Origin: Cercozoa sp. M6MM
Taxonomy: Eukaryota > Endomyxa: Ascetosporea
Length of the DNA stretch: 26,879 nt
Direction: 5' to 3' (one strand)
Assembly: GCA_040357565.1 (NCBI GenBank)
Contig: JBDODJ010000144.1
Part shown: in pieces, positions 18,741 to 26,879 of the stretch
How the letters are laid out: every line of letters begins with the position of its first letter
Numbering within the stretch: position 1 is the stretch's first letter
The notes under the pieces: model-generated
Database searches by the model: none
Told to the model about the DNA's origin: nothing
Seen by the model: only the letters and a program-made list of their open reading frames with translations
Program-made: the position numbers and the translations under genes

Positions 18741-21229
18741 ATGTCAGTTTTCACAGTGCTTTCACTCCAGCACAATGAACCATCCTGTTTTGCGCTTAGT
18801 CAGCCAACTGCGGATGGGTTCGCTGTGACGCAGTTGTTGCCCAACCCAAACTCAGCTGCAAGTACAATTCCAGTGCGCGCCGAGACGACTGCAATTCTCC
18901 TTTCTCGTGCTACTGAAGGTCGAGCGGCACTGACTTCATCTCGAGGCCTGACGCAGCAGTGTGAGCGCGTCGCGGCTGCGGCAGTCAAGGGAGAAACAGC
19001 ATGTGTCGTCAGCTATGGCCTGCCAAAGTACCCGAGCTTTATCTGTGCATGGGCTATCCAAAAAATCAAAATTTCTTTTCGGTGCACTAATTTAGAACGG
19101 GAAAGACGAAAACGTTGTTTGATAGCGAAAGCGGGGCATTTCCTTGCGTAGTCGCTGCAGTTTTCGAAAAACTAGCTCTCGCGAGTGCAGCGGCTCGTAT
19201 CGACACACACGAACAGCGAGTCGTCATATCGGCGGCTGTGCTTGCCTCTGGAAAAAACGGTCCTGTCGCAGTCGACCTTCTTTGTTTCGATCCAGGCAAC
19301 CGGGAGTTTGCACCACGAAAACTCACCAACCTCGACCTGCAGGAATCTGAAGATGACCTTGGCAATGAAGCCGCAGGTGTGCCGGCAGATTTTTGGAGCT
19401 TTCCGGGTCTCGCTTCGATTGAAGTGAAGAACGTCGTGCAGGCGAATGCGCTGAAGAACCAAGCACTTCGCTGCTGGAAGCTAGCGAAATGCGGCTCAAT
19501 TCTGTCTGATGAGGACGAGGTTAATCCATTCACAAACTCCTCGTTTTTGGTGGAAGTGCGCGTCGAACGAAATCTATCGAATACAGAGCAACAGGAGTAC
19601 GAGGGCTTGTGCGGCAACAATGGCAAGGAGGGAGAAGGCGCGCTTGCAGCCGAAAAGCCGTATCATCGTGGCGCTGTGCGATTGATTGAGGTTCGGCACT
19701 GTGGGGGCTTGAGCTCCGAAGTTGGTACCCATGTGTCATGTCTCAGCCCTAAAATGACAACATTGTGACTTCTTTCACATTGGCAGACCCTGAGTTAAAG
19801 AGTTTCCACTCGGCTCTCGAGTTCGGTGCGAACTCAGACGGCGAGATACGAAGGGTCCCAGATAACTTTCTTTCCACTGCTTTGACAGCTGCACTGTCTC
19901 CTCTGCTGCGTCCACAAAGCTTGGACTCCTTGGCTGCAAGCATTTTCATTGGGCATGTGTCTGACACGTGGGATACTCACGCCGAGAACGAGCGAGTTTT
20001 CGTGACATTGAGACTGATCGCATCCTTGCGTGCTCGGTCCCTGTCAACGGAACAGTCGCTGTTCGGACGCATCATCGATCCGCGAGGTTTGCTCGCGCAG
20101 ATAGACCAAGAAATCGACTCACTTCTGCCCTTTGTTGGTGATTCTGTGTTCGACAACGACCAGATCGGAGCACTGCGGGGAGATTTTGACCCTGCTGTTG
20201 AAGCACGGGTAAGATCACTTGTGGTCGGTCGTGCTGCCGTGAAGCAACTAACTTGGAGTCAGTGTACGAACAAAAGGAAGGTCGACGCTTCGCTTCGTAT
20301 CGAGTGCTTGCGTCAAGCTGGACTTATTGCTGTGGTGAATAAATCGTTTTACGAACTACTCCTGTCCTCAGTAATACCGTGACTGTTTAAATAATTAGGT
20401 AGTCGATGACTCGGAAGCGTACTTGCCTGAGCACACGATGGTGTCAGCGGACACCAGTCTCGAACAAGACGCCATTCTTGCTCAGCGGATACTAAAGGAA
20501 AGTCGCATGCTGGTAGGGATGATTCAAAACATGAGCGCGAAGCAGCAGGAGCTGAGAGCACTCACTGACGAAGAGGATGCTGAAGACGAAAGTCTCAAAG
20601 GCGACTTTGAGGAGAAGAGCGGTCTTGACTCGATCGACAAGCGAATGCGCACGCTGGTGGCAGAGTTGGGTCGTGAGAAACGCCGCGTGCAAAAGACAAG
20701 CACCTTGCTTCGCAAATCGCTCATCGCCGACCTTGAGCGGAGACGCGCTGCACACTGCGTCGACACGGTCGATGACTTGGTATCGCTGGAGAGCGCCGTA
20801 AGCACCGCCATGTTTCTGCCCGACGTCCTAGTTGAAGCGTCTAAAAAAGACCCCTCGCTGCGGCAAAAACTTGCCGAAGCTGAAACGCCCGTCGACAGAG
20901 CGCGAGTCACTCTTGAGTGGGAGGTACTGTTCTACCTTCAGTTATGTCGCTAATCGGTCACATCATCGTAGCGAAACGAGATGATGCGATGTCTCGTCTT
21001 GGAGCGCCTTCGGCACAGTCTTTTACTGCGACGAGCCAATACGTCGGTTCTCCGTGCTTTTCACGATTTCCGACAGTCGCACGAGCAGTTCTCGGCCGCT
21101 CAAAATAAGCTCTGGCAGTCCCAGATACAGGATCTAATCGCCTCAAACCTCGAGCTCCGCGCGGAGAACGCCGCACTGCGCAAGCAAGCAGAAGACCTTA
21201 CTAGGCGCGAGCTAGATTTAGCTCTGTGA
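18741..21229 (+). CDS. Divergent kinesin-like motor protein
   Basis: Exons: 18741-19027, 19096-19724, 19787-20370 (or ending at 20208), 20399-20923, 20972-21229; about 700-760 residues, stop TGA. The Walker A motif GLPKTGKT (residues 93-100) is assembled across the first intron, about as far from the start as in kinesin motors. It is followed, in kinesin order, by AFPCVVAAVFEKL (compare GIIPRIVNDIF), VAVDLL (IRDLL), TNSSFLVEV at the switch I position (SSRSH), RLIEVRHCGG at the switch II position (LVDLAGSE), FHSALEFGA (SLSALGNVI), IRRVPDNFLSTAL (IPYRDSKLTRIL), FVTLRLIASLRA (TLDFGRRAK) and a neck-like DPRGLLAQIDQEIDSLL. A coiled coil and a charged tail follow. Both switch motifs are degenerate, so motility is doubtful. 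Start ATG 18741 follows an in-frame GTG. Weakest point: the junction between exons 3 and 4. Confidence 0.68.
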
Positions 21230-21667
21230 CGTGTTTTCGGATGTTTTTACTCCTAGCCGGGTCGCGCAGCATGCCAACATGCGCCTATCTCTCGCTGACA
21301 GGGTGCCGAGAATCCAGCGCCCTGGCAACCAGGCGATCAAAGGAAAATAAACTAAATGCAAATTTACTAAATTTAGCTTGTTCATAGACCACGCCCTGTA
21401 GACTCATGGGTGCCATCAGTACAGCAGACAGCCTATGTCTACTGCCACCAACTCTAACCATGTCAAACGTCGCAAATACCCCCGTAGGTGACGATTGATC
21501 CTCCAAGTGATTTGTCCTAGCGCATTTGGTGCATAGACAGAAGCTACCTCGTGTTTCCTAGCGATTGGCTTGGCGTAGAGCCATCAAAGGAAACCCTCGT
21601 GTGCCCAGCCCTTTTTGTGGTGGTAACGAAGTTTCGATATTCGAGCCATTGAAGCGTGTCTTCTCAA
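21230..21667. other. Intergenic region between the kinesin-like and basic-protein genes
   Basis: 438 bases with no supported gene. A possible polyadenylation signal AATAAA lies at about 21346-21351, near 117 bases past the kinesin-like stop. A 73-codon frame on the - strand (21285-21506) has no recognisable motif and I do not call it. No array repeats of the dynein-intron type are present. Confidence 0.5.
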
Positions 21668-22538
21668 ATGATGTTCCAGCTGTCTCGTGGTCTCAGAAAG
21701 CACCCACGACGCAAGTCGCGTGCCAGACGATTCACTGACATGTTTGCATCGTCGCTGGCGTCGGTGAATCCACACCGCTCGAGAGCGCAACCTTCAACTC
21801 GCAAGAATTTGAAGGGCAAAACGAAGAAAGTGCTTTCACGGTTTCGTTTGAAGCGAAAGCGCAATGCTACTCCGAAGCGGGCGCGAACTTGCGTCTTCAA
21901 GCTTGAGGACTTGCTAAGGTATGTCGATTTTCTCCGGACCCGTTGCTGTTTTGTTTCTCATCTGTTTTCGTTGGACAACTTTGCAGTGGCAAGAAATCTC
22001 ACAAGCACCGTGATTCTTCATCGGTAACGCCGAAGAAGAGCACGAAGAAAAAGGCAACAGGCACACTCGAGACACGCAAGACGAAAGCTCACAGCTGTTC
22101 GTCGCGCTCACATGTGCGCCATCACTGCAAGTGCAAGACGGTCCCAGAGCGGTGCAACAACCTGCCGAAGCAAGATGAGGCTGACACCAAGATCATCAAC
22201 AACAATAGCGACAACAACAAAAGCACAACGTTCAAAGTGCCTCCCGCTCCGCGGAATCACCAGCTACTTGTCGAGCAAAAAAGTACGACCTTTCTTCTCT
22301 GTCTTTCGTTGCTTCTGTTTTGACAATTATCACTTGCGCCTTTTAACTTTGTGCAGCGCTAAAGCATCGACTCGTGACCCTCGTGAACACTGTGCACATC
22401 CTCCAAGAGTCATCGTTCCGCGAAACGGGCTGCCGCTGCATTCCGCCCAGCGTGAACAAGCTCTTGTCGCAGGTATCCCAAATCAAGGATGAGCTCTCCA
22501 TGGTCGAGGCTAAGCTGTCCGGCCAACTCGCACTGTAG
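21668..22538 (+). CDS. Unrecognised highly basic protein (242 aa)
   Basis: Exons 21668-21918, 21987-22282 and 22357-22538 keep phase (2, then 1) and sum to 729 bases, 242 residues with stop TAG. I do not recognise the family. The first 90 residues are very rich in Arg and Lys (for example KHPRRKSRARR and FRLKRKRNATPKRAR), a pattern typical of nuclear or nucleic-acid-binding proteins. A Lys/Ser/His-rich middle with a Cys/His cluster (HVRHHCKCK) and an Asn run (INNNSDNNK) follow. The last 60 residues are different: helical, less basic, ending with a likely short coiled coil (VNKLLSQVSQIKDELSMVEAKL). The start could be either of the two adjacent ATGs at 21668 and 21671; an in-frame stop lies just upstream. 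Donors GTATGT and GTACGA, acceptors TTGCAG and GTGCAG. Confidence 0.6.
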
Positions 22539-22846
22539 AAGAAGATATCCGGTACCCCTGCAGTGAAATGTCCCTCGTGCGTGCTGCACACAAGTACAAG
22601 TACGACACACGCTCGAGGCTGAATAGTTTGTATTCCATGTAATAATATTGACTGATTTATTTTGGGCGAGGCCGAAATCAAATAACTGTGTTCGGTGCAC
22701 ATAACATAAAAAGCACCACACAGAATACAACCTGCGCGGAACAGAATCACTGTAGCCACTACTAGCGAGAGAGCTTAAACTGCCCGTCATACACTCTAGT
22801 GCGTTTGATTTAGCGCGTTGGACTCATTGAAAAGAGAGTAGCGGTG
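22539..22846. other. Intergenic region upstream of DOHH
   Basis: 308 bases, moderately AT-rich in the middle (a TTTATTTT run near 22656). It presumably holds the 3' end of the basic-protein gene and the DOHH promoter. Antisense reading frames here overlap the basic-protein exons and show no family resemblance. I see no other feature. Confidence 0.5.
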
Positions 22847-23423
22847 ATGAAGGAGGCTCAGTTCACGGAGCGTGTGACGAAACTCGGTGATGTTCTGGTA
22901 AACGCCGAGGCGCCGATCGCCGAGCGCATGCGTACCTGTTTCTTGCTGAAGCAGGCCGCTGGAAACGACCTACCGGGTACATTCTTCGATTTTAAAATGG
23001 CTGTGCATGTATGGACGCGGTGCACATCTCTCTTGTGGTGTGTGGGCAGAGGACGCCGCCCAGCAGGCGATTGCGCAGCTGGCGCGCGCTTTCGACGGCA
23101 GCGACTCGGTGCTGCTGAAGCATGAGGTTGCCTACGTCATGGGACAGCTGCGCAATACTGCTGCCATTCCGGCACTCGCTCGGTATGCTCTATGACAAAG
23201 ACCGGGACACAAGATGTCAGTTTTGTGCGCGCAGTGTGCTGAAGGACACGTCGCGCAACTGCATCGTGCGACACGAAGCAGCCGAGGCACTGGGTGCCAT
23301 CTCGGGCGATGAAGCCAAGCAGCTGCTGGCCGACTTTGTCGACGATGACGCCATCGAGGTGGCCCAGACCGCGCGGTTGGCCATGCGCGGCCTCGAGTTT
23401 TGCGCCTGCCAGACTAAGGTGCG

Positions 23424-23471
<48 letters not shown>

Positions 23472-24362
23472 TGTGTGTGTGTGTGCTGGTTCAAGTCTTG
23501 CCCGTATAATTAATGTCATCTCGTGTATCCGCACCTGTATCCGCACCTGTCAGGCGCCGTCGTTGTTCAACTCGGTGGACCCTGCGCCCCCACTGCCGGC
23601 TGCAGAGTTGTCGCAGCTGCGCGAGTCGCTTCTCGACACCTCGGCCTCGCTTTTCGATCGGTTTCTTTGCCCGCCCATGCATGTACATGTGTACGTGACA
23701 GCTGTCTCTTGAGAACGTGTTTTGCAGCTACCGCGCAATGTTCGCGCTGCGTGATACGATGCAAAGTGACGCTGCTCTTGCGTTGTGCGATGGGTACTGT
23801 TGCACGAGCTTTGTGTTCTTGTATGGTATCGATGCTGTGCCATGTGCGCAGTCTGAGGGACGAATCCGCGCTGTTCCGACATGAGATTGCCTACGTGCTG
23901 GGTCAGATGATGCAGGCCTCAGCCGTGCCGGCGCTGCTGCTCCGACTGCGTGATCTGGAGGAGCATCCTATGGTACACTCTGCTGATGAGCGTGTCTGGC
24001 ATGCTGTGTATTGTCTGACAGGTGCGCCACGAGGCAGCCGAGGCACTTGGCAGCATCGCCATCGACGAGGTGTTCTAGTTTTCCTTCTCTGTTTTCGAGT
24101 GATGCACTGTTGCCCCAAACCAACGCAGGTGCGCTCCGAACTCGAGCTCTTCCGCAATGACAAGGACCGTGTTGTTGCTGGTACTTTTTTTTTCAAATAA
24201 ACACTTCACGTGTTCTCGTTCAGGCTCTGTCGATGTGCATTGCTATGTGTGTGTGTATGTGTGTGTGTGTGTGTGTGTGCCTGCGCAGAGAGCTGCGACG
24301 TCGCACTGGATCTGGCTGAGTACTGGACCTCGCAGGAGGTGTCGACCTTTGACGAGGCGTAA
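22847..24362 (+). CDS. DOHH: Deoxyhypusine hydroxylase
   Basis: Di-iron HEAT-repeat oxygenase that hydroxylates deoxyhypusine on eIF5A to hypusine, the last step of that modification, in the cytosol. Exons: 22847-22976, 23050-23182, 23235-23418, 23554-23660, 23728-23793, 23852-23972, 24022-24069, 24129-24180, 24289-24362; 915 bases, 304 residues (human about 302). All four iron-binding His-Glu pairs are present: KHEVAYVMGQ (68-69), RHEAAEALGA (101-102), RHEIAYVLGQ (217-218) and RHEAAEALGS (250-251), with the 33-residue spacing of the family inside each half. The linker SVDPAPPLPAAE and the string RYRAMFALR are also diagnostic. Start ATG 22847 gives the usual short N-terminus. Nine exons for a 304-residue protein is dense; introns 3 and 8 carry (GT)n tracts. 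Confidence 0.96.
23419..23553 (+). repeat. DOHH intron 3: (GT)n microsatellite
   Basis: About 58 bases of nearly pure (GT)n at 23427-23485, close behind donor GTGCGT. The rest of the intron contains two copies of ATCCGCACCTGT just before the acceptor GTCAG. Confidence 0.9.
24181..24288 (+). repeat. DOHH intron 8: poly-T and (TG)n
   Basis: Poly-T at 24185-24193, then an interrupted (TG)n at about 24245-24279, ending at the acceptor GCGCAG. The AATAAA at about 24196 lies before the last exon and is not taken as the gene's polyadenylation signal. Confidence 0.85.
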
Positions 24363-24582
24363 ACGAAGCTTGGTCGTGCGCGATATATAGTTGGTTAGTC
24401 TAGTAGCTTAATTTTAACGGTAGTTTAACTCGGAGTCCAGCAATTATCCAAAACGCGAGGGCGCACCGCACAAGGACTTGGCTGCCCAGAGTTGCTTTCG
24501 ATGGCAATCTCTGTCAGTTTATCTTAAATTGAATATGTTGTTTTTGTTTGGCGTGCCGTAAGTACCGCGGATTCAGTTAAAA
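24363..24582. other. Convergent 3' intergenic region, DOHH / MEMO1
   Basis: 220 bases between the TAA of DOHH (+) and the TAA of MEMO1 (-). Both 3' UTRs must lie here, so they may overlap. No clear AATAAA on either strand and no repeat. Confidence 0.5.
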
Positions 24583-25996
24583 TTAGTTGGGCGACATTCG
24601 CATGACACCAGCGGTGTACGAAACGCTGCTGTCGCGCATAGTGCGGCATCGGTTGCTCTGAGAGTAGTTCGCCCAGTGCCAAGCTGTTGACGCATTCTGC
24701 AAAGACAACAAACATCCGTCATTATCTCTGCTGCTACACTGAGCCAGCCGTTCAGGAAAATAAGTGTCCTGTACCGCAACAGATGCTAGAGCGGCCGAAA
24801 TACCGTAGCGTCCGCACACTGCACAAAAAGGGCTAGATTCGAATGACACAAATAAAACCTAGTGAACTGGAAATTAAAAGGAACTGACCAGTGTTGCCGG
24901 TCTCCTCGTAGTGATTGAGGAGTGCATCTGCGCCTTGCTCGATGGCTTGCATCGTGCTCTACACAAAATCAGTAAACACACAAAAAAACCACGGAGGAGT
25001 TTGTGCTGTATCGAAACTGGTACCTGATCGAGGTGCTGAATGGAGCGCCAAATGTCCCGTCCAAAACGTACCTCGTCATGCCACTGGAAACGGAAGCGCT
25101 CGCCCCTGTGAGCACGACAGCATACAAAAGATCACATCGACACCTTCTGCTAAGTACATCGCACCAATGACAAAAGTCACTCGAGAGCACAAAGACGGTC
25201 CCAGAATCCAGCATGAGCGGTCGTAGCAACTCTCCAATACTCTTGATATCATCTGGGGTACGGCAGAAAACCGTACGTCAACGAATGCGCGCATAGTGCA
25301 CAGAGCAGCATACCTCGACGCAACTGTCCAACAATGATGGGGACCAGAGTGACATCATCGTGCAAGACCTCTCTCAAATACGGCAGGCACATTTCAATGC
25401 TGTGCTCTTCCTCTTCGGCCTGTCAGTGAGCAAAAAGAGCATTGAAACGACCTTCCCCACGGTGCGCAAACGTGACGTACCTTAGGAGGACACAGCACGC
25501 AGTGCGGACTCAAACTGAGCTGCTCCACGGTGTGCGTGTCGACTGGCAGATCTCCCAGCGGTGTCGCCAGTGCCGCCGACGAACTCAGCAGCAACTTTCG
25601 TGTCGCAACACGGTGAGAAGGACCCAGCACCACAACTAAACGGAAGTTCAGATACTAAACACAAGACACCGCACAACACGGGCAGCATGCGAAGCTACCT
25701 CGTTTAATATGCGACTGCTTGCGCAAGTGTCGATAAGCGTAAGCGGCAGTTTCTCCACAGAACCGATAGCCAGCATGTGGCACCTACATAGCACGCGTGA
25801 AAGCCCGTCGTCGTCAATCCCCACAAGAAAGAATCCAGGAAGAAAATACAATAATCGCCTTGACGTCGTCAAACGAGGCGTCACTCCGCTCATCTGCCGC
25901 GCAAAGCCACTGGCGCAACTGTGCGCGCAGGACATCGCTCTTCCCTGCGTACCAAGTGCCAGCACGGACAGCGGTTCGAACTGGTGGACGCACCAT
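24583..25996 (-). CDS. MEMO1: MEMO1 family protein
   Basis: Member of the MEMO family, structurally related to LigB-type extradiol dioxygenases. Human MEMO1 acts in ErbB2-linked cell motility and binds iron or copper; its biochemical role here is inferred only from homology. Exons in transcript order: 25996-25850, 25783-25699, 25635-25481, 25419-25314, 25252-25165, 25105-25024, 24958-24889, 24818-24775, 24696-24583; 891 bases, 296 residues (human 297). All four residues of the vestigial metal pocket are kept: His52 in VPHAGY, His85 in LGPSHR, His193 in SSDFCHWG and Cys246 in VCGR (human His49, His81, His192, Cys244). Other matches are RAGTWYAG, EHSIEM, HLDQ and RDSSVSYTAG at the C-terminus. 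The intron at 24774-24697 is optional because reading through it also stays open. Start ATG 25996 aligns with the human start. Confidence 0.95.
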
Positions 25997-26238
25997 ACGT
26001 ATCGACGACCAGTTTCACAACAACCGAACGAAGAGAAAGTGGGTTCAATAATTCGTGGACTGCTAATATTGCCCCTTCGCGTCACAGACACTAAACACAG
26101 GCGATAAAAGTCATTCACGCCCTGTATCACAGTGGAAAACACCATCGGCTCTTTGGAGCCCAAAATTAAACTATCGGCTCAGTTTAATCGTGCTGGTGAC
26201 TATCAACAGGTGTCGTGAACGGATGCACGTGCGTGCGG
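25997..26238. promoter_or_regulatory. Shared divergent promoter region, MEMO1 / NUP98-like
   Basis: 242 bases separate the start codons of MEMO1 (-) and the nucleoporin-like gene (+), so both promoters must lie here unless either has an upstream non-coding exon. I see no TATA box or other clear motif. Open frames on the - strand run into it without homology. Confidence 0.5.
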
Positions 26239-26854
26239 ATGTCGTTTAACTTTGGTGGAGGTATGTAATGCGCGACCAGCGGCAGGGATACTTTCTTTTG
26301 GCAAGGTGGCCAACATGAGCCCTCGCAGTGTGTACCCGCGTGCGCAGCACTTTTTACATGTGCTGCGCAGTAATGTTTGTAAAAGCATGTGTTGAACTTG
26401 GCTTTTCTGCAATATCTGGGATGAGGAGAGACGACTCGGTCGAATTGATTGCTTCGTGCAGGCGGTGGCACCGCTGGTGGAGGCGGCTTTTCCTTCGGAG
26501 GCAGTGCAGGCGGAACCCAAACAACCGCGGCATCAATCGGCACGTCGCAGGTGCCGTTTCAGCCGACAGAGGTGCGCGACAACAAAGGTACCCTCCCTCC
26601 CGCTGGGTTACAAGAACATAGGACGAGTTGGTGTGCTGTACAGGCGCAACACGGCGTTTCCAGACCCTCACTATGATGCCTCAGTACGCAAACAAGAGCA
26701 CTGAGGTACAGTCACTGCCTCTTTTCTCTGTGTCGCATGTGTGCGTGTACACGTGTCTGTCTGTCTGTCGAAACAGGAGCTTCGCTACGAGGATCTGACG
26801 AAACGCGCGGCGTCCTCGGTGGGCGCAACCACGTCTGCTCCGGCGCAACAGCAG
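26239..26854 (+). CDS. NUP98: NUP98-like nucleoporin, N-terminal part (gene continues beyond window)
   Basis: Nuclear pore protein of the NUP98/NUP116 type. Exons 26239-26260, 26462-26587, 26644-26705 and 26777-26854 keep phase and give 96 residues before a donor GTACAC near the window end. The protein begins MSFNFGG, then a Gly-rich FSFGGSAGG stretch, then a GLEBS-like segment: SQVPFQPTEV followed by FQTLTMMPQYANKSTEELRYEDL. This aligns with NUP98 GTTIKFNP and ITAMKEYESKSLEELRLEDY (from memory). The GLEBS segment binds Gle2/Rae1, an mRNA export factor, so the product should be at the pore. Unusually, the segment starts about 40 residues from the N-terminus with only two FG-type repeats before it, where human NUP98 has about 150 residues. 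Another GLEBS protein is possible. Confidence 0.75.
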
Positions 26855-26879
26855 GTACACTGAGTGTTTACCCCCCCCC
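26855..26879 (+). other. Start of NUP98-like intron 4, ending in poly-C
   Basis: Donor GTACAC is followed by a C tract at the window edge, so the C-rich intron style seen in dynein reappears here. Confidence 0.6.

Noticed and set aside
21285-21506. 73-codon open frame on the - strand between the kinesin-like and basic genes
   Set aside because: No recognisable domain, no supporting exons and a length expected by chance.
22343-22790. Two - strand open frames of 126-138 codons near the end of the basic-protein gene
   Set aside because: They overlap exon 3 of the + strand gene, which has consistent splice phases, and resemble no family.
24195-24200. AATAAA polyadenylation signal for DOHH
   Set aside because: It lies in intron 8, upstream of the last exon that encodes the conserved C-terminus (ESCDVALDL).
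1-26879. Retroviral, Polinton-like, LINE or DNA transposon remnants
   Set aside because: I found no reverse transcriptase, integrase, transposase, capsid or terminal-repeat signature on either strand; the repeats are simple tandem arrays.

Overview
This window is nuclear DNA of an intron-rich, probably unicellular eukaryote with a microtubule motor system. I read five genes on the + strand and one on the - strand. Each was assembled exon by exon: splice phases agree at every junction, and the joined proteins align end to end with known families, compared from memory. Stops TAA, TAG and TGA are all used, so the code looks standard. I cannot name the species. A cytoplasmic dynein 1 heavy chain excludes land plants and typical red algae. 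Most introns are 50-400 bases and full of simple repeats.

Layout. Positions 42-18488 (+) hold the last 40 exons (4173 residues) of a cytoplasmic dynein 1 heavy chain; the first few hundred codons lie upstream. Its exons are very GC-rich at third codon positions. Its 39 introns are mostly tandem arrays: C-rich CCCTA-type repeats, (CA)n or (TG)n, or AT-rich (TA)n tracts. Three arrays contain 10-N assembly gaps. Positions 18741-21229 (+) encode a very divergent kinesin-like protein with an intact P-loop but degenerate switch motifs. Positions 21668-22538 (+) encode an unrecognised, very basic 242-residue protein. Positions 22847-24362 (+) encode a complete deoxyhypusine hydroxylase (304 residues, all four His-Glu motifs). 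Positions 24583-25996 (-) encode a complete MEMO1 protein (296 residues). Positions 26239-26854 (+) hold the first four exons of a NUP98-like nucleoporin carrying the Gle2/Rae1-binding (GLEBS) segment; the gene continues past the window.

Base composition changes sharply after the dynein stop codon: the downstream genes have more mixed codon use and cleaner introns. The two motor genes sit head to tail. DOHH and MEMO1 are convergent. MEMO1 and the nucleoporin are divergent over 242 bases. Otherwise the gene order looks like an ordinary eukaryotic neighbourhood rather than a functional cluster.

The most unusual signals are the near-universal, strand-biased repeat arrays in the dynein introns, matching in-frame tandem repeats in its exons, a preference for GTAC splice donors, one apparent GC-AG intron, introns that cut the Walker A motif in both motor genes, and the degenerate kinesin. 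I saw no retroviral, Polinton-like or other transposable element, no tRNA or rRNA, and no CRISPR array.
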